Assembly: GCF_032118995.1 (NCBI RefSeq)
Contig: NC_092656.1
Location: 13,196,261-13,260,260, forward strand
From: Asterias amurensis
Taxonomy: Eukaryota > Echinodermata > Asteroidea > Forcipulatida > Asteriidae
Direction of reading: 5' to 3'
DNA length: 64,000 nucleotides
Position numbers and translations under genes: made by a program. The notes under the pieces were generated by a model. It was not told where the DNA came from. It searched no databases and worked only from the letters and a program-made list of their open reading frames with translations. Shown here one piece after another: positions 30,850-41,964 of this stretch. Position 1 is the first letter of the stretch. Each line of letters starts with the position of its first letter.

Positions 30850-32196
30850 GCGTAGACGTGTCAGAACGGACTTCAGGCTATCCGAAGGTTCTGGTATCTC
30901 CGATAAGCGGCACTTGATGATCTTCCTCATTACCACTTTAAACTGTGGGTGGCTGATGGCATAGATGATGGGGTTCACACAGCTATTGAAAATAGTAATG
31001 GTTGCTCCGTAGAGAGCAAACTTACGACTGGATGGTATAGCGAGAGAGATAAAGTAAGGAGACAGTAACAATGTGAAGATGCAAAACACAAGGAAGAGGT
31101 TCTTGGTGATGGCTAGTTGCTGGCGGCTGATTGCTTGACGGTGTCTCACGCTGGAGTCTTGTAAGGTGCTCACTGAGTTGACGGAACTAGCTGTACTGAC
31201 CTGGTTGGATACAGGAGACTGGCAACTTGTAGTTGTATCGACACTGAGCGTCTGCGAAAGCTCCCTAGCAGCTCTATGTTTCACACTGTCGTTAACGGGG
31301 GTTTTAGCTTGAGTGTCATCAAGAAATGTAATTTCGGATAAATCTTCAGAAAGTGCATTGGATCTGCTGGATGTTTCCCCAACCGATGGTTCAACAGTTG
31401 ACGGGATATATGTGCTGAGGTCTCCGCTGACGTTGGTTTCTTCAGAAGAAGCCACAATGGCAACCGAAAAGCTGACAGAAGTTTCTGCGATGGTTTGTCT
31501 TGATCTTATATTCTGCATGTTGACCTTCTTCTTCATCTTCCTGAAGTGTTGTTTGAGATGGATGTAGAGTGCCGTGTAGGAACAGATGATGATGAGCATT
31601 GGGACTGGGTATAGACCCACAGATTGGGCCAGGTTGTATTCAGGACCTCTTGGGTGACCATCTTTGTCTGAACATGTATTGTCTTGTGGATCGTAACCAA
31701 TGGAGCCTATGCCAAGAAGCGGCGGGAGGAAAAACACAATACACGGGATGACCCAAGTCATTGCGATCATGACGGCTACTTTACGCGGGGTGTACCACCA
31801 ACTGTAGGTGTTCGTGGTTTGAGTGATGAGGACCATGCGATTCAAAGCTATGGAGGCCAACGAGTAGATACTTGCACCGAGACCGGTGTAAAACTGTACT
31901 GCAGCGATGACACACGGGACCTCTGACGCCAAGGGCCAGCTTCCATGGCTAAGCAAAGCTACTGAAATCCACGGGTAGGAGAGACTGGTCCAGAAATCAG
32001 CCACGCTGAGGTTGACCACGAAGGCGTTGGTCACGGTGCGGAGTTTCTTGGACAGGATGACGGACCAGATGACGAGACTGTTTCCTACTAGGCCGAGGAT
32101 GGAAACCAAGATCCACACGCAAACTAAACCGACGCGAGCCTCGTAGGGATACAGTGAGGGATCAATAACTACCGGCTCTACGCTGGAATCATTCAT
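30841..32196 (-). CDS. Intronless class A GPCR, copy 4 (longest third loop)
   Basis: 451 residues from the ATG at 32196, chosen because the paralogue at 52546 starts identically (MNDS.VEPVVIDP). The frame is open upstream without another ATG. Landmarks: N39 in TM1, D67, C95 and C175, N119-R120-M121 for DRY, W148, LLLSP with P380, NPIIY 408-412 and tail CRLSEIPEPSDSLK. The third loop spans about 218-362, roughly 145 residues rich in Ser, Thr, Glu and Val, the longest in the cluster and a plausible phosphorylation/arrestin region. The last ten codons and stop are also the unit of the minisatellite that follows. Confidence 0.93.
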   Translation of the reverse strand: MNDSSVEPVVIDPSLYPYEARVGLVCVWILVSILGLVGNSLVIWSVILSKKLRTVTNAFVVNLSVADFWTSLSYPWISVALLSHGSWPLASEVPCVIAAVQFYTGLGASIYSLASIALNRMVLITQTTNTYSWWYTPRKVAVMIAMTWVIPCIVFFLPPLLGIGSIGYDPQDNTCSDKDGHPRGPEYNLAQSVGLYPVPMLIIICSYTALYIHLKQHFRKMKKKVNMQNIRSRQTIAETSVSFSVAIVASSEETNVSGDLSTYIPSTVEPSVGETSSRSNALSEDLSEITFLDDTQAKTPVNDSVKHRAARELSQTLSVDTTTSCQSPVSNQVSTASSVNSVSTLQDSSVRHRQAISRQQLAITKNLFLVFCIFTLLLSPYFISLAIPSSRKFALYGATITIFNSCVNPIIYAISHPQFKVVMRKIIKCRLSEIPEPSDSLKSVLTRLRRT

Positions 32197-32640
32197 GATT
32201 CCAATTGCGAAACAAGTTCGTCTGCAAAGTCCCGTCTCGTTATACAATACCGATTCAATCAAAACTACAGTTTTTTGTATAAGTGAAGATTACTCAATGC
32301 ATCGTTGAAAAGGAAAATATACGCACAAGCAGATCCAGGAAAAACCAAGTTGACTGACGACGCCCACATTAACTTGATACATCATCAATAAACTGCGCAG
32401 AAACGGAGCTAAAGAATCAATCTAAATTCGTGACAAAACATATCAATTGGTCGTTGGGAAATGCTAAAATGTAGCTCTTCGCAGTCTCCCTATAGATCAA
32501 GATAACTATCACTAGACTGTGTACAATACTGATGACTTCGGTCAATGCGCACCGTATTGTAATGGCTCATTTGTCTTGCTTCTTCATCCTTTGTTATTGA
32601 TATAACTGCGCAGCATTGAGTTAATCCATTCTGTTGTTAT
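32197..32640 (-). promoter_or_regulatory. 5' flank conserved with the receptor at 52546
   Basis: In transcription sense it contains AATACGGTGCGCATTGAC, GAAGTC then ATCAGT, AGGGAGACTGC then AAGAGC, ATTGAGTAATCTT and GAACTTGTTTC in the same order as 52195-52545. The region presumably holds the promoter and 5' UTR. Similarity reflects duplication and does not by itself prove function. Confidence 0.6.
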
Positions 32641-33357
32641 GGGATCATGGCTTTGCACTAAGTATGTGATGACTTGGTCTGAAATATAAACCGTGAACTA
32701 ATAAACGAATATAACAACGATGTCATACGACTCCTGGTTCCGAATATCAAATCAGGTGAAACATTATTTGGTATGAATTATTTAATGAGGCAACCATAAA
32801 ACAGCATCATATCTTTTAATGAGGCGGTGCGTATTGGTACAACACTATGCTGGAAACACCGGGGCGAGCCTTGCTCTTGTATACGGCAGCGGCTGTCACT
32901 CTGATCTCTCTCTACATTATATTTACCCAGTCCTTCCAATCTGATCCCTGTCATTAGTGGTTTTGCACATCAGTTTTAAATATGATCAACTTAGAAAATT
33001 ACTAACCCCGATTGTATTTTTGGCCAGCATGTTTTTTTTTTTTTTTCTTTCTTTTTTTCATTATGTAATCTATTGAAATACGTGTACTATAACCAAACGC
33101 AAAAAAAAAACCTTTATGAAATAAAAATAGTAAGGTATAGACCTGATATGGTTGGAATGTTTCAAAAGGACATTTATGAATGCTTTCAGTTGAAAGCCCA
33201 AGAAAATTTAACTTCACAAGTGTGTATATATATATATATATATTTTTTTTTAAGTCACTCTTTATTGCAGCTATAGTGGGCTCCTACTAGTTTCCTCTCG
33301 AAGGATTTTGACTTATTCTGTCCCCAAAAGGGGCTAGAAGGGGCTTTTAAGGATTTG
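32641..33357. other. Axis region between the two receptor sub-arrays; no gene
   Basis: AT-rich with T runs near 33030, a (TA)n stretch at 33223-33245 and no domain in any frame. Confidence 0.5.
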
Positions 33358-33665
33358 GGTACTTCTTGTAACACAAAACACAATGTCCACAGATTTACAT
33401 TAAACTTACACCGTTTGAAGATAACGATAGTAGAAAGCTTACCTTAAAATACTACTTGCTGAGGTTATATAGTTTTTGAGAAATGAGTAAAACAATGTCA
33501 CGAAAGTACGTTTTCACATGCTAAAATATGTTCGTGACTCGTTTTACTCATTTCTCAAAAACTATATCACCTCAGCAAGTAATATTTTAAGGGCATTTTT
33601 CTACCATCATTGTCTTCAAACGGCAAGTTTAATGTAAATCTGTGGACGTTGTGTTTTGTGTTACA
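33358..33665. mobile_element. Palindromic repeat
   Basis: The left arm TTTGGGTACTTCTTGTAACA, CCACAGATTTACATTAAAC, TTGCTGAGGT and TTTTGAGAAATGAGTAAAAC is mirrored by the right arm. The spacer around 33500-33530 is about 30 bases. Half copies are at 4200-4395 and about 61370-61470. Confidence 0.7.
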
Positions 33666-33959
33666 AAAAGTTTCCATCCTTTAATGTCAACACATTTTTG
33701 TCATGCACTCAGTTTTATGAGAGGCCTTATGGAGGTCGGGAAGAAATTCAAATCTATAACTTCACAACAAAACGGTGTAAAATGTCATTATATCTGATAC
33801 TCTTTCATAGCGACATTTGCGAAACGTCTTCGAGCATAAACAAGAAATGGGTCTGTAAAATGCGAAAAGGGAATTTTATTATGCCAGTCAAAAGGTCAAA
33901 TCCAATGCCATTTTGATTAAATATCGTCAAAATTGAGGGATGAACTTGATGTCGTCAAA

Positions 33960-34684
33960 CGGGTTTTGACACAAACTGTACATGATGGTATTGGGAGGAG
34001 CATTTGAGAGCTGTTGATAGTATAACACATTGTGACGTAACGTAGTTTTTGAGAAAGAGGGGACTTCTCACTCAAAATAATAAATGAAGTGTTTAAAGGC
34101 AGTGGACACTATTGGTATAATTACTCAAAATAATTATTAGCACAAAACCTTTATTTTGTTAACGAGTAATGTGGAGAGGTTGGTAGTAAAAAGCCTTGTG
34201 AGAAACGGCTCCCTCTGAAGTGGAGTAGTTTTCGAGAAAGAAGTAAATTTCAACGAATTTGATTTCGAGACCTCAAGTTTAGAATTTGAGGTCCCGAAAT
34301 CAAGCATCTGAATGCACACAACTTCGTGTGACAAGGATGTTTCTCTTTCATAGTTATCTCGCAACTCCGACTACCAATCGAGCTCAAATTTTCAGAGGTT
34401 TGCTATTTTATGCATATATTGAGATACAGCAAGTGATAAGACTGGTCTTTGACAATTACCAATAGTGTCCACTGGCTTTCTATTTATCTGAAAGCACATC
34501 AATTATTTTGTGCAACAATAGTGTTTTTTTTTCTTTCATTATTCTCTTGCAACTTCGATGACTAATTGAGCCCAAATGTTCACAGATTTGTTAGGTAATG
34601 CATGCTGGGGGGGGGGGGGGGGGGGATACACCAAGTGAGAATACTGGTCTTTGACAATTACCCAAGGTGTTCAGTGCCTTAAAC
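33960..34684 (+). mobile_element. TTAA MITE, family B, interrupted by a family A copy
   Basis: Left part (GAGAGCTGTTGATAGTAT... TTTTTGAGAAAGAGG) and right part (ATCTGAAAGCACA ... ATACACCAAGTGAGAATAC ... GTGTTCAGTGCC then TTAA) are family B halves separated by the copy at 34093-34480. The left end is worn. A G18 run interrupts the right half. Confidence 0.68.
34093..34480 (+). mobile_element. TTAA MITE, family A, nested inside family B
   Basis: TTAAAGGCAGTGGACACTA to ACCAATAGTGTCCACTGGC, with the CTCCCTCTGAAG and GAGACCTCAAG landmarks. The second A-in-B nesting in the window. Confidence 0.82.
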
Positions 34685-34776
34685 GTCAATCAGATTCATT
34701 AAGAGATTGTTCAGACTTATATTGAACCTAATCAACCAGGCCTCAGAAGAAATAAAGTATACCTAGGACTCGTTTG

Positions 34777-35366
34777 CTATAGACCGATCCGACACGCACC
34801 GGGCGCGCCAAGTGTTTAGCACCGCGCGCCATTGCTGCGGTGTACATGTGCCCAGTTTTGTGCAAAAAGACATGAGGAAATCACGTTTCTTTTTACTCTT
34901 TATGGAAATTAAATGTTTTCCTCAACGAATAACAAAATTTCCTTAACAGGACATCATGATATACCAATGTCGATCACTGACCACAAATATTTGCAATAAA
35001 ATATAAGCCGAATCGTCTTGAAAAAGGTGATTGTCTTAGGCGAGTGTAGTGTCAAAGACGCGGAAACTGCATAATACTCGCTAAAATGCATTACATCGGC
35101 AAGGTGTTTTGTCAGAATTTCAGTATTTTACTTTCTGCTTAATTTTAAAAATTTATCAAGAATGTAGTACGTTGTTATATCAAGCAGCCATATCAAGGTA
35201 ATTTCATAGATTGTTGAGGAAGACATTCAATTCCTATAGAGAGTGAAAAGGAAAACGATTTTCTCGTGTCTTTGTGCACAAAACTAGGCACAAAGACTAC
35301 CCAGAAATGGCGCGCATGCAGCGCATGGCGGCGCCCAGCACTTGCGTGCCTGGGTCGGTCTATAGA
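34777..35366. mobile_element. Element with TATAGACCGA inverted ends
   Basis: CTATAGACCGATCCGACACG then CACCGGGCGCGCC at the left; GGCGGCGCCCAGCACTTGCG then CTGGGTCGGTCTATAG at the right. About 590 bp, no coding sequence recognised. Confidence 0.58.
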
Positions 35367-35639
35367 AAACACCGGGGAAATAATACTGGTTTCTTTATTT
35401 ATAATAGCGCGCATATACGTCACTCGGCGAACCTCAAGGCTAGGCGTCTTCCTTCATTCCTTCCTCCATGCTTCAAGGTACATGTATGTGGTGGGACTAT
35501 GTTTGTAGTATGAGATCTACATAGCACCATGTAATGGTTTAAGGCGCTGTGGCGCAATAAAGCTGTCAATCATACCAGGAACACCGGGGCGAACCCCCTT
35601 CTCTTTCCGATAAGTGCGCTGTTTTTTTTTTGTACGGGC

Positions 35640-35812
35640 GTTACACAACACACAGGACCAAAGGCTTTACATCCCATCCGAAGAATGAAGTAATGGTTAA
35701 GTGTATTGCTTAAGGACACACGTGTCACGATTGGGACTCGATCACACACTCTGCTGATCAGAAACAACAGAGTTGCTCTTTGTAAACCGCTACGCCACGA
35801 CACTTCCAAAAA
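35640..35812 (-). mobile_element. tRNA-derived SINE
   Basis: The minus strand has GTCGTGGCGTAGCGG, CTGATCAGCAGAGTGTG and GACACGTGTGTCC, matching the copies at 13630 and 41680. Confidence 0.62.
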
Positions 35813-35820
35813 CACCGTTG

Positions 35821-36204
35821 ATATAGGTTTTCTCGGTCAAATTCGGCAAATGAGCAGCCAATTTCATTTTCACGGGTTCGAATTAAAGCTGTTTTGCCTT
35901 TCCAGTTGTTACTGCGTTTGAGTCGAGTCAAATTCTTTAAGCACTCTGTTCAATTTAGCTTATCGTCATTCTTTTTCGTGACACACACGCCACAAGAAGC
36001 GTCTGCTAATTTGAATGCTGCTTTGATGAATTGCTAAATTGAATGATTATTTTGTTAAATCGAACGACGCAACATTACATTTGACTAATCATAAAACGAA
36101 ATCGCATGACCCTTTTTAGTAGCATTCGATTTCGCGCGAAATAGAATAGCTTGGTGGTTAAATTGGCTGCTCATTTGCCGAAATTGACCGAGAAAACCTA
36201 TATA
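35821..36204. mobile_element. 384-bp MITE with ATAGGTTTTCTCGGTCAA ends
   Basis: The left end ATATAGGTTTTCTCGGTCAA then GGCAAATGAGCAGCCAATT is mirrored exactly by the right end. The body contains ATTGAATG/CATTCGAT motifs. In reverse it aligns with both ends of the element at 50954-52019 but lacks that element's central 700 bases with the THAP relic. Confidence 0.8.
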
Positions 36205-36208
36205 GACT

Positions 36209-37283
36209 GTGCAAGTCTCGCGCAGATTTGAACTTCCGGGACCATTGTGGTCCCAACCTTATGGAGTTTTACGTTGGGGAGATTTTGTTTCGTCCATTAC
36301 TTTAATCTAGTGTAGTTTATGACCATAAAAATGACATATGTTGTTAAACATGTAATACTAATTAAAGCCATTATACACTTTCGGTAAACAGTATTGTCCA
36401 AGTCCCACACTTCGTGTATCACAACTTATATATAAAATAACAATCCTGTGGAAATTTAGGCTCAATCGGTCATCGGAGTCTGGAGAAAATAACGGGAAAA
36501 CCCACTCCTGTTTTCGCGCGTTTCGCCGTGTCATGACATGTGTTTATAACAAATCTGTAATTCTCGTTAACGAGAATTTATATTGTTTTACCGTTTTCTC
36601 AAAAAGTAAAGCATTTCATGGACTAATATTTCAAGAGAAGTCTTTCACCATTACCTTCTGTAAACCCTGTAAATTATTTGTACATCTGTGAACTTTTTTC
36701 TCTGTACCGAAAGGGTCCAATGGCTTTAACAACAAATATAAAAGTAAAAATAAAGTCAACATTATAACGAAGAAAAACCGATATTTAAACTTGACCTCGG
36801 GTCAGGTTAGTTGTAAAAAATTAAGAATTTGTGCCCATCTCCGATCAAGAAACTTACGCAGACGCTTGTTTTGGCCGCGCGGGGTGGAAAGCCTTTTCAT
36901 TGGTCGCTTGGGCGTCGGCTTCCTCTTTAAAATGCGTCACGCGTTTATCTAACGCCCTTGCGACCATCGTGCGTCCGCGTATAAACCAGCTTTTAGTAGT
37001 TTCACATTCGGGCGTAGATTTACAAAATGGGTTTCAAAACATTTAAAATCAAACAAACATCCTTGTCCCAGAGTTTTACTTGTGTCCATACATAGACTTT
37101 AACCGATAATTGTGTATTTGTTTAAAAAGCTAAAACTTATTTAAACAAGCTCTAATGGGTATTTTTGTTGTTCAGATTCGGCATTAAGAATAAATTAAAG
37201 CAAAGATGTGATTCACATAAAAATAAAGTTCTTCAGTTGTCGTGTTTTCTCGCTCCGGTGCGCGCGAGACTTGCACAGTCTAT
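36209..37283. mobile_element. 1.08-kb element with AGACTGTGCAAGTCTCGCGC ends
   Basis: AGACTGTGCAAGTCTCGCGC at the left is mirrored by GCGCGAGACTTGCACAGTCT at the right. The right-hand 220 bases recur at 58645-58871. Open frames inside show no transposase motif I recognise. Confidence 0.65.
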
Positions 37284-37402
37284 TACACGCTCTGTGGACA
37301 CCGTTCGTATGGTTTGTTTCAAAGGACCAGCAAACGGAGAAGATTTCTGTAACGTTGTTTGTCACCTCTACTGACCACTATTATGACCAGAGGCAATTTG
37401 TT

Positions 37403-37791
37403 TTAAAGACAGTGGACACAATTGGTAATTGTCAAAGACCAGTCTTCTCACTTGATGTATCTCAACATATGCATAAAATAACAAACCTGTGAAAATTTGA
37501 GCTCCATCGGTCATCGAAGGTACGAGATAGCTATTAAAGAAAAAAACATCCTTGTCACACGAAGTTGTGTGCTTTCGGATGCCTGATTTCGAGACCTCAA
37601 ATTCTAAACTTGAGGTCTCGAAATCAAATTCGTGGAAAATTACTATTTTCTCGAAAATTACGTCACTTCAGAGGGACCCGTTTCTCACAATGCTTTATAC
37701 TACCAACCTCTCCCCATTACTCGTTACCAAGTGAGGTTTTATGCTGATAACTATTTTGAGTAATTATACCAATAGTGTCCACTGCCTTTAA
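37403..37791 (-). mobile_element. TTAA MITE, family A (reversed)
   Basis: TTAAAGACAGTGGACACA to ACCAATAGTGTCCACTGCC then TTTAA, full core present. Confidence 0.84.
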
Positions 37792-37878
37792 ATAATCATA
37801 TATACAAAAACAAAACAAAAACAAAACACTGCTGATCGATAGATGACCGCTGGCCAAAATTAAAATTTGTATACAACC

Positions 37879-38029
37879 CAATGGGAGACTTTTGGGACGC
37901 TTGGTGGCAGCAGACTTACCAGGTAAAATCCATTGTTCTCGGTCATGTGCGCACGCTCAGAACTACGTAAACAATGGAAATTTACCTGGTAAGTCTGCTG
38001 CCACCTAGCGTCCCAAAGTCTCCCATTGT
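37879..38029. repeat. Hairpin of about 150 bp
   Basis: CAATGGGAGACTTTTGGGAC, TGGTGGCAGCAGACTTACC and AGGTAAA at the left are mirrored by the right arm. The loop holds TTGTTCTCGGTCATGTGC. Confidence 0.7.
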
Positions 38030-38654
38030 TCGAGCCAATGGGACATTGGATCACGTGAGCCTGCAAATGGCTCAAGCCTGTGGGAGAAGACTCATGGTGT
38101 AAATAGTAACGAAATGACCACTACTGACCGTCATCCTATCGGCCAGCAGGTACGGTCATGTTATTTTTTGGTTTCAGTGTCTATAGACGATGTGACCTCT
38201 GACGTCACACGAAAACCATAACATGATTCGCGCGCATACCGCCGGGCAAAACCTTTGTGTTTTGGCAGCCAGCTAGAAAGTGTATGCAATCTTACTATGA
38301 CTGCGCAACTCTTAGCCTGAACGTCTGACGTCATTCTTCGAGGCTCGTTTATCCTTGCGGATAAAGACAGGGGCCCAGTCTACGCAACTCTTTGCCCGGC
38401 GAAACATGACGTATATAGTGTTTTGTCAACAGAGGGCGGTTGTTAATGTACCTTATCTGTTTAGGAATCATGTTACCAATGGTCTTTTATTGGTCAGCAG
38501 TGGTCATTTTATGAATATTTACAAAACGCAAATTTGTTAGCCGATTGCAGCCTAACTATGTGTTCAGTTTTGTATTGGCCGGACAACATTGGTCACCTAT
38601 TGGTCAACGGTGGTCATTTTATGAACTATGGAACTACATGTGCTATTGCAGCGG

Positions 38655-39525
38655 GAAGCGTTTTTTTTTCCTAGGACGAACGTGGGCAATTAACATTAAA
38701 TGGGCGTGTTTTTGCCCGAAAAACACTCTTGCGCATGCACGAGCTTTAGTGATGACCGCAAGGGACCTTGGGCCTCTGGTGGTGGTATGTGGAATGAAAA
38801 CAGTTGTGGTAAATAAATGGGGACCACACAACCTGCCTTTCTTCTACTACGCTTCACACAATGGTGTACAGGTTGTGATGAACCAGTCTACCTCCTCCTC
38901 CATGGTCTCACCATGGAGATATATGGTCTATTTTTAAACTGGGCACATTTGGTAATTATTGTTGAAGACCAGTATTTTCACTTGATTTAGTAATTATTGT
39001 CGAAGACCAGTATTTTCACTTGATGTATCACAACATGCATAAGATAACAAACCTGTGGAAAAAACACATTATTGTGGTTGCATAATTGTGTGTGCTCCAG
39101 ATGCATATGTGCTGTTTGTAATGCAGTGTACTATTAAATTTCATTAAAAAAAATTAGGGACCACAACCGTTCATTATGATCGTCTGTCTATTTTCGTAAT
39201 TGCCCTCCCTCCCCCTCCCAACCATATCCAAACGTATTTTATCGGGCAATCAAGACTTGGCAATGAAAGCAAGCGCGACGCATTTTATGGACAAAAGGTA
39301 GAGTTGTACAAATACGCAGTTTTACATGGTACTAAATATAATGTACATTGTACATGTAACATGAACACGTGTATGCGTGTATGTGTACATGTTTAATAAT
39401 ATGCGTGAGTGTATTTCCACAACTATTATTACGTCGAAGTACGAATGTGCATGGACAAATGTATAGTTAACTACGCCCATTTATGTAAATTGCCCACGTT
39501 CGTCCTAGGAAAAAAAAAATACGCC
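38655..39525. mobile_element. Element with CCTAGGACGAACGTGGGCAA inverted ends
   Basis: CCTAGGACGAACGTGGGCAA then TTAACATTAAATGGGCG at the left is mirrored by CGCCCATTTATGTAA then TTGCCCACGTTCGTCCTAGG at the right, giving about 55-base arms 870 bp apart. The interior includes a worn family B fragment (38935-39100) with a partly duplicated CGAAGACCAGTATTTTCAC segment. Related to the palindrome at 6959-7105. Confidence 0.65.
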
Positions 39526-39763
39526 AGCGGGAAAGGTTATAATGATTCAGCCGGTTTCCCGTGTGTTTCCTCGTTCAATATTTTGACAACCCTATTCATA
39601 TAATTTGCACTTGGATTTCAGCTAAGTTTGTCATCTATTTTAACAAGGACGTGGCTTGTTCGATAATTTGAAACAATAATATGAAAAATTTCCCTTTCGT
39701 TTCAGCAAAGTTTGCCAATAATTGTAACACGGACGTATAACAAAATCTCTTGCCGAATGACCT

Positions 39764-39770
39764 TATATAA
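39764..39770 (+). promoter_or_regulatory. TATA box of receptor copy 5
   Basis: CCTTATATAAGCTGTC with TATATAA 53-59 bases before the chosen ATG. The same TATATAAGCTG precedes copy 3. Its place inside the longer open frame argues that translation starts at 39823. Confidence 0.58.
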
Positions 39771-39822
39771 GCTGTCACAACTGGTATCGGTACTAGATGT
39801 ATTGTGCTGTCGATTGAACAAG

Positions 39823-40935
39823 ATGGACAACAACTCTCTGCCCCAGATCAATGATACAACGAAGGCACCAGTCTATTCTTCGCTGTATCCATACGAAGCT
39901 CGTGCAGCCTTGGTCGGTGTTTGGATTTTGACCTGCATTCTGGGCCTCGTAGGTAACAGTCTCGTCATCTGGTCCGTCATCCTATCCAAGAAACTCCGCA
40001 CCGTGACCAACGCCTTCGTGGTCAACCTCAGCGTGGCTGATTTCTGGACCAGTCTCTCCTACCCGTGGATTTGCGTAGCTTTGGTGAGTAATGAAAGCTG
40101 GCCCTTGGAATCGGAGGTCCCTTGTGTAATTGCTGCCATTCAACTTTACACCGGTCTCGGTGCAAGTATCTACTCGTTGGCCTCCATAGCTTTGAATCGC
40201 GTGGTCCTCGTCACTCAAACAACGAATACCTACAGTTGGTGGTACACCCCGGGTAAAGTAGTCGTCATGATCTCATTGACTTGGGTTATTCCGTGTATTG
40301 TGTTTTTCCTCCCGCCGATTCTGGGCATAGGCTCCATTGGTTACGATCCACAAGACAATACATGTTCAGATCAAGATGGTCACCCAAGAGGTCCTGAATA
40401 CAACCTGGCCCAATCTGTGGGTCTGTTCCCGGTCCCAATGCTCATCATCATCTGTTGCTACACGGCACTCTACATCCATCTCAAACGACACTTCAGGAAA
40501 CAGAAAAAGAGCAGATCTTGCAAGAATAGTCAGTCAATCTCCACAGTGGTTGGTTTGGATGGTGAAACGTCCACCGGTTTCAATGTTGCCACTGGGGAAT
40601 CGTCAGTGACTAATGCTGAGCACGTCGCCAAGAAAGCCAGGCAGGCCATCAGCCGTCAGCAACTAGCTATCACCAAGAACCTCTTCCTTGTGTTTTGCAT
40701 CTTCACATTGTTACTGTCTCCTTACTTTATCTCTCTCGCTATACCATCCAGTCGTAAGTTTGCTCTCTACGGAGTCACTATAACTGTTTTTAACAGTTGT
40801 GTAAACCCCATCATATACGCAGTCAATCACCCACAGTTCAAAGTGGTAATGCGGCAGATAGTTAAGTGCCGTTACTCTGAAATACAAGAACCTTCGGATT
40901 TACTGAAACTCTTGCTGTTATTGCGAAAGAACTAA
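39823..40935 (+). CDS. Intronless class A GPCR, copy 5
   Basis: 370 residues from the ATG at 39823. An in-frame ATG at 39757 overlaps the TATA box and is rejected; the start region MDNNSLPQINDT also matches copy 7 (SLPQINDT). Landmarks: N45 in TM1, D73, C101 and C181, N125-R126-V127 for DRY, W154, LLLSP with P300, NPIIY 328-332 and tail CRYSEIQEPSDLLK. Sequons at N3 and N10. The short third loop (about 225-282) carries GLDGETSTGF and ATGESSVTNAEHV, shared with copies 6 and 7. Val in the third DRY position is unique in the cluster. Confidence 0.93.
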   Translation: MDNNSLPQINDTTKAPVYSSLYPYEARAALVGVWILTCILGLVGNSLVIWSVILSKKLRTVTNAFVVNLSVADFWTSLSYPWICVALVSNESWPLESEVPCVIAAIQLYTGLGASIYSLASIALNRVVLVTQTTNTYSWWYTPGKVVVMISLTWVIPCIVFFLPPILGIGSIGYDPQDNTCSDQDGHPRGPEYNLAQSVGLFPVPMLIIICCYTALYIHLKRHFRKQKKSRSCKNSQSISTVVGLDGETSTGFNVATGESSVTNAEHVAKKARQAISRQQLAITKNLFLVFCIFTLLLSPYFISLAIPSSRKFALYGVTITVFNSCVNPIIYAVNHPQFKVVMRQIVKCRYSEIQEPSDLLKLLLLLRKN

Positions 40936-40959
40936 CAATTTCCATGTCGGGATTCTGTT

Positions 40960-41400
40960 AACTAGTTCAACGACATCGACACCATCACCATCATTATAAT
41001 CAGTAGCAGCAACAGGACGACATCATCGACACATCATTACACCAGCATCATCATCATCGACATCAGCTCCGCAGCAACAACACCAACACCACCTTCACCA
41101 TCAGCAGCAGCAACGACTATCACCTTTTTCATCGACACAGCACCGACACCAGCACCATCATCATCGACACACCGCCGAAACCAGCACCACTCCCACCATC
41201 ATCTTCATCATCATCAACACCACTCCACGTTTATCATCGACACAGCACCGACACCGTAATCAACATCGAGACAGAACTAACACTATCACCAAAAGCAGCA
41301 CTATCATCTTCATCGTCGAAACAACATCAATACCATCACCCTTATAACAGGCAAGAGAATTGGCACACCGACAGTAGCACTATCAGATCGTCGTCAGCAG
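40960..41400 (+). repeat. Degenerate CAT/CAC/GCA tandem repeat after receptor copy 5
   Basis: Imperfect trinucleotide-rich sequence with recurring CATCATCATCGACA and AGCAGCAACA. The same kind of sequence follows copies 6 and 7 but none of the minus-strand copies. Confidence 0.72.
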
Positions 41401-41677
41401 CATTATCTCCACAAATTGAGCTACCTATAATTCAGTGTAGAAAAGCATGTCAGAAGAAGAACAATTGAATAACCCAACTTCGCAAAGGGTATACGGTGTG
41501 GCTTTTAAAAACAAGGTAAAACACCAAGCCCACCTTGAACGCATCAGTATTGTAAAAGTAGGAGTTCGGGAAACTTTTTTGAAATCTGTTTCATTATTCA
41601 CGGTTTTGATACACAGAAAGGGTCACTGTTAAAGATGTAGGGGGAAAAGGGACAAAAGGGAACTCTTGTTTGACTAT

Positions 41678-41930
41678 TGTGGCGTTTCGTGGCCGAGCGG
41701 CCAAGAACACGGAGCTAAAGCTCTGGTGCTTCTGATCAACAGAGTGTGGGTTCGAGTCCCGATCGTGGAATGTTGTGCTGGACATTATTGCTCCGTCCTT
41801 CGGATTGGACGTAAATCCGTAGGTCCCGTGTGTTGTGTAACGCACGTAATAGAACCCAGTGCACTACCGTAAACAGAAGGGGTTCACCCCGGTCACCCTG
41901 GTTTGTATGGCTACAAGTAGCCTTGTCCAA
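41678..41930 (+). mobile_element. tRNA-derived SINE
   Basis: TCGTGGCCGAGCGGCCAAG (A box) and GGGTTCGAGTCCCGATCG (B box) at the spacing of a Ser/Leu-type tRNA. The tail includes GTGTTGTGTAACGCA and AGAAGGGGTTCACCCC, seen again at 54784-55125. Confidence 0.7.
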
Positions 41931-41964
41931 CGCTCTGAATTCACCAGGTAGCGTTGGACGTCGT

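Noticed and set aside
39712-39822. N-terminal extension of receptor copy 5
   Set aside because: The only upstream in-frame ATG (39757) overlaps the TATA box, and the N-terminus of copy 7 aligns with the ATG at 39823.
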